Of a DNA stretch of 64,000 bases, positions 23,672-34,301 are shown one piece after another. The position numbers and the translations under genes are program-made. This stretch comes from Cryptomeria japonica (taxonomy: Eukaryota > Streptophyta > Pinopsida > Cupressales > Cupressaceae), in contig NC_081410.1 of the NCBI RefSeq assembly GCF_030272615.1, forward strand, positions 567,133,152 to 567,197,151, written 5' to 3'. The notes under the pieces are model-generated. The model did not search any database and was not told where the DNA came from. It saw only the letters and a program-made list of their open reading frames with translations. Position 1 is the stretch's first letter. Every line of letters starts with the position of its first letter.

Positions 23672-24327
23672 ATCAAGAAGATTCCAAATGATAAGAATGT
23701 TTCAAAGAGAAATACCTTCACACTCCAAACTTAGGGTTTGTCGATGTCAACCACAACACGCTTCTTCAGAAGTTTGTTTACCACATTGATAGCTTGAAGT
23801 GGCTGCAAAATCTTGTGCAAGATTCCTTTCTGAATTCTTTCAAATGCAAGATGAATCGCTCTGGTTGCACTGCTCAAGCTTAGAAAAATTCTTCTTTTGA
23901 AAATTGGTACGTAAAAATGATGACAAAAATCACTTTTAAACACTCCCACCTACCATAATAAATGCATCAACATTAGGGCTCAAACCCTAATTTTACCTTT
24001 TATCGCTTCAATTCTTTTTTTGGTTGACAGGTAACAAATACCAATAAAGGTACTTTACCGATATACTCTAGGTGTTTGAAATATTTACCAATGTGTTCCC
24101 CCTAAGCTTTTCGAAGCTCAATTTGTTGGTTCAGGGATTTCCACACTGGGTGCGGAAACTGGTACATCTTGTGGCTTCTCTTCAGATTTCTTTTTCCAAG
24201 TTTTATCCATGTCCGCCTAAACGCTTTCAACATCAATCTTCCCTTCTAGGTTGATCGATATGTCTCTTAATGGATTCTTTCTTAGTCTGCATGCTCTGGC
24301 AGTGTGTCCCAGTTTGTTGAAATGATA

Positions 24328-25439
24328 TCATATCTTTATAGGTGTTCTCCATGGTCCGATGTTCACATTTCCATTCTTCCTTCTGCATGTTGCAGCTGTG
24401 TGACCACTACCATGATAGATCAAACAGGTTGCTCTCCAACTGGTTTCCACTCCATAACCATTTGACCAATGGTCATAGGTTCTATACTGATTTGGGTTCC
24501 AGATCATAGGAAGTTCCAGGACAACTCCTTTAGATCTTGGTGGATAACTTCCAAAGTTGTTCATAACCGACCTGCACTCAAAAGATCTATGCCCAAACTT
24601 GTTGCATGCATAACAACAACCATTAAATCTACTAGATCTAGCCACATTTTTTTGAAAGTAAGGAAAGTTGTTGTAAGCCTTGCTCCTACAAACATTGGCA
24701 GTATGTCCTTCTTTAAGACAATTAAAGCAAACAAGTTTAAGCTTTTTCTTACCTTTACTCCTGTTGTTGTTCTTAGGTGTCAATTTCTTCTTTAGTGCAT
24801 CACTCTTGGTTCCAGAGGTCTCACCTTCCTCATATCCAGAGAAACCAAGTCTAGTGGTATCCTTTGATGGCTTCACCAATTCCATCTTTTGTTCGAACTT
24901 AGCAGCACTCCGATTGAATTTAGCAAGTATCTCCTTTGTCTCAGCAAGTTCCTTAGAAAGAGCAACATTGGTCTCCATCAAGGTTTCATTCTGAGAAATA
25001 GCTATATTCAATTCAGCTTGTATTTCTTCTTTCTCTTCTTTACCCTCCTGCAAATAGGCGGTAATGGTATCGATTTCTTGTTTCAACTTAGAGATCTCAT
25101 GCTCCTTGTCCTTTACCAAATCTATGGCTTTTCTTTTGTTTTCTAGCTCCTGACTCATCCTGATAGTCAGTCCTTCGAACTCCCTCCTTAGGTTAGTTTT
25201 GGATTCATTCAGTTTTTCCACTTCTCCGACTAGGGCCTCCATGTCTGCTTCATCAGAAGAGCTATTTTTAGTAAATTCCATCAATTGCTCAGCAAGTTCT
25301 CTTCTCTTGGCTAAAGAGGATTTATACTTGATTTTGAGTTCATCATAGGCTCTCTCAGACTCAGTAAGACGGTGAGTGAGTTCCCTCCTGCTATATCCCT
25401 GATATCTTCTTCCAAGTGGTTAGACTTATAGAAAGGTAG
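24328..25439 (-). pseudogene. Sirevirus-type gag, C-terminal half with three zinc knuckles
   Basis: The region starts directly after the primer-binding site, with coiled-coil sequence (TESERAYDELKIKYKSSLAK) already in progress, so the N-terminal half of gag is missing. The first ATG of the open stretch is at 25284. After the heptad-rich region come CFNCLKEGHTANVC, CYACNKFGHRSFEC and a third knuckle CLIYHGSGHTAATC whose second cysteine is Tyr. The stop is at 24328. No protease follows. The combination of coiled coil and tandem knuckles fits Sirevirus gag. Confidence 0.82.
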
Positions 25440-25451
25440 GCTTTGATACCA
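25440..25451 (-). promoter_or_regulatory. Primer-binding site (minus strand)
   Basis: On the minus strand TGGTATCAAAGC, two bases after the 5' LTR, is complementary to tRNA-Met with one mismatch to the TGGTATCAGAGC seen in the other elements of the window. Confidence 0.88.
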
Positions 25452-25453
25452 AT

Positions 25454-26596
25454 TGATGAATACTAAGAGGGAGGGGTGAATTAATATACCCAAAAACTTA
25501 AACAATCTCTTAATTAGTTTAACTGCAGACCGGTGTGGAAGATTAAACAATAATCTAGTTAAAACATAAATAAGTCAAATAGAAAATAAAGCATTCACCC
25601 ATAGAAGCACAATCACCATAACATAAGATGTTTTGACATGGAAACCCAAATGGAAAAAACCATGGTGAGTAAAACTCACAATTTAACTATCTGTAGAATA
25701 GTAACCAGACTAGTTAAGGTCAGACCGGTTAAGACCTTACAACATTCTTCACTAGAACAAATCCTGTTAGGACTCCAGATCTCTATTAGGAGATAAGTCC
25801 TGTTAAAGACTACCCTGTTAGAGGATTTCAGATCCACAACTGTGAACCACCTTGTTAGAGGATTTACAATAGGCTTGGCTGGGCCTACCCAGTTAAGGGT
25901 TTTAGACTTGTTGAAGATATTAGTAATCAACAAGTGAATGATCTAGATAGTAGCACATAATGCTTTATTAGATCCTTGACAGCTCCCTGTTAATGCATTC
26001 TAGCATTACTTCAGTCTTCTATATTTTGCACTCTCTATCTCTGTTGTGAGATACCTTTTCTCGCATAGACCTTATCTTCTTTTCAACGTTAGAACACAAC
26101 AACTTGTTTAAAACCCTAGACATGATGTCCTCATATAGGAACCTAATTTCATGTCGGTCCAATAAGATTAGACTACAATTTCCTAGGTACAGTGCATCTA
26201 GACACATTTGGTAACACGACACAAAAAATACCGCCAAAGTGTCAGTGGATGATAGCTCATCACACATTACAATTATTCCGGTTTAATATAATATACTAAT
26301 TACCGGTTGACAAATGAAGACTGGAAAATTGGAGTGTAGTGTTCCGATCAAAAGATTAACTGCTTCTCGGGGTCTTCGTTCTGCTTGAGATCTTCATACC
26401 GCTTGAGGTCTTCGGTCATGCTGTGACCAGTAAGCATCTTCTGCAAAAACACCGATAGTCTTCAATAAACAAAGACTATACATTTAATGACATACAACAC
26501 CGGTTGGGACAACCACCGGTTGAGAATAACTCATACATCAAATAAGTGTGTGTCCATCAATGACAATCACAACTAAACATCATCAAAATACCAACA
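25454..26596 (-). repeat. 5' LTR of the pol-less element (minus orientation)
   Basis: 1143 bp, from TGATGAATACTAAG to AATACCAACA on the plus strand. Followed by the target-site duplication ACTAT at 26597-26601. Confidence 0.92.
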
Positions 26597-27197
26597 ACTA
26601 TGAATCTGAGTGCAAAAAGAAGAAATATGACTTGAATAAGTCAAGACCAAATTTTATAGAAGAGTCTTCTCAAGCAAAGCATTCTACATTCTTCACATTT
26701 AATTTGGTGAAAGAAAACCAAGAGGATGTCTGGTTCTTGGATAGTGATTGTTCAAACCACATGACAGGTAAATCTGATATCTTTGTCAAATTAGATGATA
26801 TCGTAAGAAGTCAAGTTAAATTTGGAGATGATAAGGAGGTTGATGTAATGGGAAAAGGTACCCTTGCAGAATACTTTGCTTGTACCAAAGTTACAACATA
26901 ATCTTTTTAGTATTCGGCAACTTGTAGGTAAGAACTATAAAGTAGTTTTTGAAGATAACTATTGCAAAATTTTTGATAAATCTAATAATTATCATCTTGT
27001 AGAAAAGGCTTATATGACAGAGAATAGATTATTTCCCCTCACATTGATTTCTAGTAAGTTGTATGCACTCAAACCAACCACAAATGATTCGTGGTTATGG
27101 CATCGAAGATATGGTCATTTGAATTTTCAAGGGTTAACTTTGTTAAATAAGAAGAATATGGTGAAAGGACTTCCTCCAATTTAGATTAAAGAAGATT
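26597..27197 (+). pseudogene. Older Copia element: end of gag, protease, GAG-pre-integrase
   Basis: Resumes the zinc knuckle with YESEC after the nested insertion. Protease is WFLDSDCSNHMTG; the family motif is D-S/T-G, and the Gly is Asp here, so the active site is broken. A frameshift near 26870 leads to KLQHNLFSIRQL and WLWHRRYGHLNFQGL. The frame ends after GLPPI with a stop at 27182, and the 373-bp TRIM begins at 27198. Integrase, RT and RNase H are missing downstream; an integrase piece is found inverted at 17865-18197. No 3' LTR was found. Confidence 0.88.
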
Positions 27198-27570
27198 TGT
27201 TTTCAGTGTGTGCCCTTGGTCTCCTTGTGTTGTGCAGTGCATCACTTGGGTTTGTGACATGGCTTAACTGCCTCTTGTGGATTATATAAGTCTAGTGGTT
27301 GTATCGAGCATTAATAGGTCGATCTTTTGGCGCAACGGAAACCACAATTGTAACACATGGTATCAGAGCTTGGTCATAGGTTCAAACCCCTTGCTTGTAC
27401 TGGGGGGGATTGTTGCAAGGTGTGTTCCCTTGGTCTCCTTGCATTGTGCAGTGAATCACTTGGGTTTGCGACATGGCTTAACCGCCTTCTCTGGATTATA
27501 TAAGTCTAGTGGTTGTATCGAGCATAAAATAGGTTGATATTTAGGTGCAATGGCAACCACACTTGTAACA
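27198..27570 (+). mobile_element. TRIM: 373-bp miniature LTR retrotransposon
   Basis: Two direct repeats, 27198-27355 and 27411-27570, both run from TGTT to TTGTAACA and share CTTGGTCTCCTTG, GTGCAGTG, TTATATAAGTCTAGTGG and TTGTATCGAGCAT. The 55-bp internal part has a primer-binding site TGGTATCAGAGC (27358-27369) and a polypurine tract (CTGGGGGGGAT) against the second repeat. It has no coding capacity, as expected for TRIMs. The adjacent bases AGATT and CCTAT do not match, so no target-site duplication was confirmed; AGATTTG occurs a few bases off on both sides (27193-27199, 27577-27583). Confidence 0.9.
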
Positions 27571-27854
27571 CCTATGAGATTTGAAAGGTTCCTCTCTCTT
27601 GACAATTATCTATCTTCAATCCATAATTTTTTTTAATTTTGTATGAATCTACTAAATTATCCTCATCTCAAATACAATTTTAGCCATGTGTTCGCAAGGA
27701 AGAATATGTGTGGAATGATAAAATTTGTCCAGTCAACACAGCACAGGTCCTTGAGTGCATGGAAAAGTCGACCAAAAGCCTCCACATGATAGATCGATAA
27801 TTCCATGAAACAGTAGTGATCAATCAGGAATTAGGCGGAAGGTCTTTGTCAACA

Positions 27855-28141
27855 GTTTTGGAACGATAGCTTGGGTGCTTCCCTGAAATTCTCACTCTCT
27901 TACATTGCCAATTATTTGTCATAGATTTCCTTTCCCTTTATACTTCAATCTTAGCTCTATTATGGACAAATTCAATACAGCTACGAAAATGTAGAATTCA
28001 TCATAATCTTTTTCCTCATAAAATTAAGATGATAACATACAACGTTGATTAGCATTTACTCAGTTTGAAAAAGCTAGGGACAACCTTGCAAAATGTATTG
28101 AATAGTTTAAATGAAATTCCTTTGACTATTCACGCTTCTAG
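27855..28141 (-). pseudogene. PME upstream copy, right arm part 3
   Basis: Matches the PME upstream region at about 57728-58255, same orientation. Shared blocks are CTGAAATTCTCACTC, GCCAATTATTTGTC, TACTTCAATCT, CAGCTACGA, CATAAAATTAAGA, CAACGTTGA, AATGTATTGAA and GAAATTCCTTTGAC followed by CACGCTTCT. It picks up about 45 bp of PME sequence after the point where part 2 stops at 17670, so the 10 kb in between is an insertion. Its far end is cut by the LTR starting at 28142. Confidence 0.85.
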
Positions 28142-28532
28142 TGATGGGGTGGATGGATTGGATCAATGCCACATATAGAAACAAAAACACATAAATTTAG
28201 AAACAAACACACAAAAAATTAAATAATGTGTTACAACATGAAAACATAATTTTATTACTTGATACAAAATCACTACATGATGCCTCTATATATCTAGAGG
28301 TCTTTGGAAAATTCTAGAAACTTTCTGAAAACATCATAGGTATTTCTAGACATTATACCAACATGCCCAAAATAAAAGTATCTAATATTTTCTTCCATTT
28401 AACCTTATCCCTTGTTGATTCTAGAACATTCCATTCTTATATATTTTCTATTGAAAAATATCAATTTCAAATTTATCTTTTTTCTCATTAATTTATTTCC
28501 CTTTTAGGTGGGAGAAATTACATATGCCAACA
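28142..28532 (-). repeat. Probable 3' LTR of minus-strand element B
   Basis: On the plus strand it runs from TGATGGGGTGG to ATATGCCAACA. On the minus strand it therefore starts TGTTGGCATATG and is preceded by the polypurine tract AAATTAAGGGGGGA (28533-28546), as a 3' LTR should be. Its left edge coincides with the loss of PME-like sequence. No second copy was found in the window, so the boundary is inferred from one LTR. Confidence 0.6.
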
Positions 28533-28545
28533 TCCCCCCTTAATT

Positions 28546-29095
28546 TTGACCACCAATGTTGTGGCATTCAAATTCCTTTGCTCTTGACTCTTTTTGATGT
28601 CCACAAACAAGTTCGCTAACTTTGCAAATCCTTTTCCTTTCTCAATATCTTCAAACCATCTTCAACTGTTGTGGCAGTCCTTCAATTTGCAACTTCTTGG
28701 AAACTTGTCATCTATGGATTTATTGCTAGATAAAACTTTCCTTTGAATTGACACATCTATTATGGATTTTTAAAAACTTTGCTTTGTTACAATCAAATTT
28801 CACATGTGAATTTTTACACTTGAATTTTTTTTATCATACCAATATTTTTTTGCCAACTCGATCCAAAGCTTCATCCATACTCCATTTGCATACATCTTGT
28901 TTTAAAATCTTTCTTCCATTCTTTGTTCCAACACATCTTTTTAGAATGATTTTTTAAACCAAAAATTCTACATGGATGCAAATCACAACACATCTCTTTT
29001 GTGTGTCCTTCTCTATTAAAATGAAAGCATTGAATATAGTGCTTTGTTTGAGCTGATTTGTTAGGTCTCATAACATCATTTTCTTTTCTCGTGTC
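28546..29095 (-). pseudogene. Element B protein, C-terminal part with two degenerate knuckles
   Basis: Continuation on the minus strand of the reading frame at 40826-41190 across the Gypsy insertion: YEGLGYDTRKEN reads through the target site. Two knuckle-like units follow, CFHFNREGHTKEMC and CRIFGLKNHSKKMC. Both have Phe where a C-x2-C knuckle has its second Cys, so metal binding is doubtful. The frame stops near 28871, and recognisable continuation in broken frames reaches the polypurine tract near 28545. I know such G-patch plus knuckle ORFs only as plant retroelement proteins; the exact family is not identified. Confidence 0.6.
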
Positions 29096-29100
29096 ATATC

Positions 29101-30447
29101 TGTCACAACCCTCCTTTATCACCTTTGGATTTAAATACAAACTCTATTATATTTCTTTTGGATAAACTATTGAATGAATATTATAAAGGAATAAAAATAA
29201 TAAAGCACACACACACATGGAAAATATACTTTTTTTTTCTTAATTGTTTATTTAAATTTCCTCACCCAAATTATGGCACATGTTGTAGGAAGAATAAGAA
29301 GCTTCTAGAGGCTTCTCCACCACCTTGCATGTAACTCCTCACACTAAGTCTAATCAATTTGCATGAAGGCCAAATTGGGAGAGAATCTCATTTTTTTTAA
29401 TTAAAAATTTAAGTAGTGGAATTTGGGGATTTTTTTTATAAAAGATATACAAGTTTTCAAAAAAGGGGGTTGGTAATTCCATAAAGAAATTCTTCAAGTA
29501 AATTTTTCTTTGGTAGTCATATTTCATTTTTGGAGAATAGCTAAGATTTTGCTTTGAAGGACTTCTTTCAAGTTTGAAGGATCAAGGGAGATTCATAGGG
29601 GATTCTACACCAGTTTCAAGCATCCAAGTTCTTTAAATTGAGTTTTCATGCATCTCATCCTTGCTGCAATTTAGATTAGATTAATTTGTTTAAGAAATTA
29701 GATCCATTAGTTTCAAATTTTTGATAATAAGTAGATTAATTTGTTTAAGAATTAGATTCATTTGTTTCAAATTCTTGGTAAGAATTAGATCCATTAGTTT
29801 CAATTTTCTTTTATAAGAATTAGATTCATTTGTTTAAGAAGTTAGATCCATATATTTCAAATTCTTGATAGGAATTAGATCAAAATTGTTTAAAATTTCT
29901 TATTAAGTTTTAAATCAATTCTTGCTAAAGAACTAGATTAGAACCATCTTTCTTTTTTTCTCTAGAATCATCTCTCTGGTCATTGATTAGAAATCTGAAT
30001 CTCATCCTTTAAAGAGATTTCGTTGTGATTATTTCCTCTGTATGTGGTTATATAAATTCTCTATAGAAAAAAAATTAGTTGAAAGTAAGGATAGATTTTA
30101 CTGCGATTATTCTAAATGTCTCCCTGTAATATTTAAATCTGTATGATTATTCTTTTTATCTCTGTGAATAACTCTTTGTGAAGAAGCAAAATATAAGTTT
30201 ATCTATGTAAGTTTTAGATTGAAAATCAGATTAAAAACATACCTTATGAGCTTGCATTAACCAGCATAATTCATCTATCTTCATGGCTGGAAACGATTAT
30301 TTTAACTGGATTGTTTATCTATGAGAATAACTTTCTGGATTATTCACCCTGTGAATGAATCCTTATTGTTTACTTTAGTGTTTTTATCCTTTTAATCCAA
30401 AATCCACTTTCTCTACCCATTTAAATTAAACTGTAAATTAGAATTTT

Positions 30448-30479
<32 letters not shown>

Positions 30480-32596
30480 GAGTTATAGTGATTATTCCAA
30501 CGTTAACATATTAATACTAACACCACATTATCGTTATAGCGTGCTGCATTTATTTTAGCATGGTCTCCGAAAATGTCAGAAGTATGCAGCGCGGCGGTTT
30601 TGAGACCGCGGGGTTAATGGTACCCCCCACTACCCTGTGGTCATCGTAAGTGGCCGCAAGGGAGTGGAGGGGACCACGCGGCCCCCTCAGCCCCTACGGG
30701 CCTGCGCATGCAGGACCACAGGGGGTGATGGGACCCGTGGTCCCCACCCCCTAATTACTATATTAAAACAATTCACTTTGCTTAATGATTAATTTCGATG
30801 AAACTTTTAAAATTGTTTTTAATTAAAAATTTAAGTTAATTTTTTTTTTATCATTTTAAATTAAATTTAAGTTAATTGTTTTTATTTTATATAATTGTTT
30901 AGTTAAATTTTTTTTTTTAATTAGCAAAAGATGGAAATCAAATTATTGTTTCAATTCCTTTAGGGAATTATTGGATTATTTGATCAATGATTTTGATTTA
31001 CTTAAAAACAAATAAGTCTTATTATTTCAATTTGATCCAAAATTTCAAAAAGTATAAGCTAATCACTCATGTGGAATTAGTAACTCGATAATTAATTAAT
31101 CTTGCAATAAGAGAAAACATTTCTACATTTTGTATGTAAATGACGTTACTTTTGCATTGCATTTATATTATTTCACATTCTTTATCTTCAAGCAATTGCA
31201 CGTAAGTTCACAATTATCATTACCATCCCAATACATGTATTAATTTGTTTAATTGTAGAATAATGATATTTCTCTATTTCAAATAGTATTTAAAGTTTAA
31301 ATTATGTACATCCATTTCATAATTATATTTCAAGCATGATGTTTCATAAGCTCTTAGTTTAGAAACTAAACAAAGGAAGTTGGAAAACCAAAACTAGCCG
31401 GGTTCGGTATATACGGTGCCTTTGGGTCACGCTTATGGGTAATGCTATCGTGTTGAAATACTGCACTTAACACCTAATAAAGCTGCATCAACGACGTGTG
31501 TGGCATCGTCCCTATAAATCGTCAGGGAGTAATAAGGGACACTTGGAAGTTAAAATCCAAGGGGCGGGTAATCCCCCTTGGATCGATAATTTAATAAGAT
31601 AACTTTTCAATGATTTTCACATCCGTTGAGATAAACCGTAGTAAACCCCTTTTAGGGATGGTCAAGTTAAATGCTCTCATGAAATTGATTTCTTTTTTTT
31701 TTTTATCTTGAAGGGATATTGGTGATTTGCAATTTGGTCAAGGGTAACGCTCATGATAAGAATTAGGATCTAGTTATTTTTAGGCCACAAGCAATAGGCC
31801 ATCTTGAGCCTTCGCTTAAGCGCTACCATCATGGGTAGCAACCGCAGAGAAACTGTCTGGGACATTGACCCTAGAAAGGGTTGCGTACCCACAAATCAGT
31901 TTACATCAAACCATAGAATAGAAAATAGAACTACATACTTTACGCCTTGATCCCATACTGAAACGGGTATGTAGGCAGTCTTGGGACGGAGTTGTCCCTC
32001 GTACTCAGGCGTTCGTGGGTGGGGTCTAGGCTTGGTTGAATAAGAATCTTAATTGAAAGATAAGATAATTAAATTGGAAAAAAAAAAAAGAAATTCAATG
32101 CATACTCGAAAGGAATCCCATATGGATTCGCTTGACTTCCCGAGGCTTTAAGCCAAACTCTGAGGTAGAATTCAGGCTTGTATTATTTAATTACTCCTAA
32201 GGACGGTGACCTCAATGCACTTTTGTTAGAAGAGTGTAGTACTTAGTGAGTGGCTCAAGACCCAAATGGTCCCGATGAGTCTAAGTCTCTGGCTAGAGCA
32301 TCTCCTATCCCATTTGGATAGATGCCTACCCCATATGTGTAGATGCCTATCCCATTTGGATAGATGCCTATCCCGTATGGGTAGATGCCTATCCCGTATT
32401 GGATAGATGGAATCTTATGTCCCGTATGGAAAATTGCCTAACCTGTATGGTTAGATGCTTATCCCGAATGGATGAATGCCTAATCCTAAATGGATGGATG
32501 CCCAGAGTATGCAATTGAATAAAACATAATGATTACATTAAACAAAAAAAAAGGAATACTCAAATTTTGCTGATTCAATTATGGTGGGTTATTACA
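29101..32596 (+). repeat. 5' LTR of Gypsy element (3496 bp)
   Basis: TGTCACAACCCTCC ... GGTTATTACA. It contains a (TA)n run at about 30450-30479, a GC-rich island (30590-30755) in otherwise AT-rich sequence, and a 20-25-bp minisatellite (32305-32505). Confidence 0.95.
32305..32505 (+). repeat. Minisatellite inside the 5' LTR
   Basis: About nine imperfect copies of TAGATGCCTATCCCGTATGG-like units of 20-25 bp. The corresponding array in the 3' LTR is at about 40528-40728, so it is part of the element. Confidence 0.85.
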
Positions 32597-32598
32597 TG

Positions 32599-32610
32599 TG
32601 GTATCAGAGC
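32599..32610 (+). promoter_or_regulatory. Primer-binding site (tRNA-iMet)
   Basis: TGGTATCAGAGC, two bases after the 5' LTR; complementary to initiator tRNA-Met. Confidence 0.93.
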
Positions 32611-32747
32611 AAAGGTTCAAATATAGGCCTTGTGCTCACTTCAATTTATTCAACTAAGGGAATGTTTTACAATAGTAGAAATTAATTTTTAAAAATCCTA
32701 AATCAAAAAAACTAACTACATAATTTAGCTTTCAGGTAAAACCTAGA

Positions 32748-34301
32748 ATGGCAAGAGGAAGAGGAAGAGGAAGAGGAAGGGGTAATGGAAGACGTACTAG
32801 GAGTCAAAGGGAAGAAAACCATGAGGAAAACCATGAAGAAAACCATGAGGAAGACCATGAAGAGGATCGACACAACCCAGGGAATAACGGAGATGGGGTC
32901 CAAGCTATAATCGACCTTCTAACCGAACAAAGAGATAAAATCAATTTCTTGGAACAATCATTGCAGGACCTTAGGGAAAGGCAGAATGACTATGAAAATA
33001 GAAGTGGTACCGAAAATGGAAACCCTGGTAGCGATCAAGGGAATGTGATGGGTAATAGAAAGGAAAATAACCTATTGGAACTCTCCAAGGACTTAAAGAA
33101 AATCACCCCTCCTAAGTTCGATGGGATGCAAATTGGTGAAGGGGCTGAGAATTGGCTAAATGAAATGGAAAAATATTTTGAGCTAAGAGATTTTAGCAAA
33201 ACAACCAAGGCTTTATGGGGTTCCTATCAACTCACAGGGGAGGCAGCTAGTTGGTGGACCAACACCAAGGAACAAAATGGGTATAATAGGGATACGGTCA
33301 CATGGGATCAATTTGTTCACCACTTCTGAGATAGGTGGCTCCCTCAATTGTTCTTTGATGAGAAAGTGACAGAATTCCATAATCTACGTCAAGGGTCCCT
33401 ATCCATTCAACAATATTGGGATAAGTTCGCCAAGTTGCTTAAATATGTGCCTATGTACCAAAAGGATGAGGAAGGCCAAGCAAGGAAGTTCATTTTGGGG
33501 TTATATACCAACATAGGGGCAGAGGTTGACATGCATGGACCCAGAAACATGAATGAAGTACTTGAAAAGTCCCTAAGGCAAGAGAGGAAGATTCAAACAC
33601 TAGCAGGGCGGAACTATAATGGGAACCACTCATTTAAAAGGAAGCAAGAATTCAATGGAAACACTAATTTCAACAAGGGTCAGAGGAATAATTCCTCCGA
33701 AAGAAGGCCACTGCCTAATCAATATCAGAGGAATGGAAATGATAATAACAGGGGCAATAATAACAGGGGCAACTATAATAGGAATGACCAGTAGAATAGG
33801 ATAACTTATCCACCCAGGGCCAATGAAACAAGGAATGATCCCCCTAGAAATCAAGGTAGGAGGGGTCCTCCAGGCGGATGCTTTATGTGCGGGGAAAATC
33901 ATTTTGCCAGAGAGTGCCCTAGGATGCAAGGACAAATTAGGCCCAATCAACCCCAACAAGGGCCCCAACAAAGGATTCATGCAGCGGTTAGGAACCAAAG
34001 AGGAAGATACCAGAATGTTCACGTGGAAACTACAGGTACACTATTTGAACAACCAATATCAATTCTAATTGACACTGGATCATCTGAATGTTTCATCTCA
34101 CCTGAATTAGTAAACAAATATGCATTAAAAGTTAATCAAATGGATTCATCATGGATGGTTCAATATGGGGATAAGGCAAGTAGGGAAGTAACTAAGTGTT
34201 TACTGAGGGCAAGGATACAATTTCCTGAGTTCGAAACAAGGGTAGATCTCTATGTGGCACCCCTAGGATTATATGATGTAATTATGGGAATGAGTTGTTA
34301 A
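32748..34301 (+). pseudogene. Gypsy gag and protease
   Basis: ATG at 32748 starts an RG-rich N-terminus (MARGRGRGRGRG) and an acidic EENHEENHEED run. Then comes the retrotransposon gag domain (NWLNEMEKYFELRDF, FILGLYTNIGAEVDM), an Asn/Gly/Arg-rich linker, a zinc knuckle CFMCGENHFARECP and a retropepsin motif ILIDTGSSECFIS. Stops at 33327-33329 (TGA) and 33792-33794 (TAG) interrupt an otherwise single frame. A 1-nt loss just before 34301 shifts the frame into the RT part. Gag packages RNA and the protease would process the polyprotein in the family. Confidence 0.93.

Larger units (their letters stand above)
19122..26596 (-). mobile_element. Non-autonomous Sirevirus-like LTR element without pol
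   Basis: Complete 7475-bp insertion in minus orientation with target-site duplication ACTAT at 19117-19121 and 26597-26601. LTRs of about 1.14 kb start and end TG...CA. The primer-binding site and polypurine tracts are on the minus strand. Between the LTRs lie only the coiled-coil and zinc-knuckle part of gag and a second long decayed reading frame. No protease, integrase, reverse transcriptase or RNase H motif was found. Repeated CTCCCCCT-type tracts beside the 3' LTR are a feature described for Sireviruses. The element splits the zinc knuckle of an older Copia. Confidence 0.88.

Noticed and set aside
27320-27395. Possible tRNA gene (A-box- and B-box-like motifs)
   Set aside because: No acceptor stem or cloverleaf can be drawn, and the stretch is the LTR/PBS junction of a TRIM; reported only as a finding about the TRIM.
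30590-30755. GC-rich block considered as a second SINE
   Set aside because: It is present at the same place in both LTRs of the Gypsy element, with no poly(A) tail or own target-site duplication.
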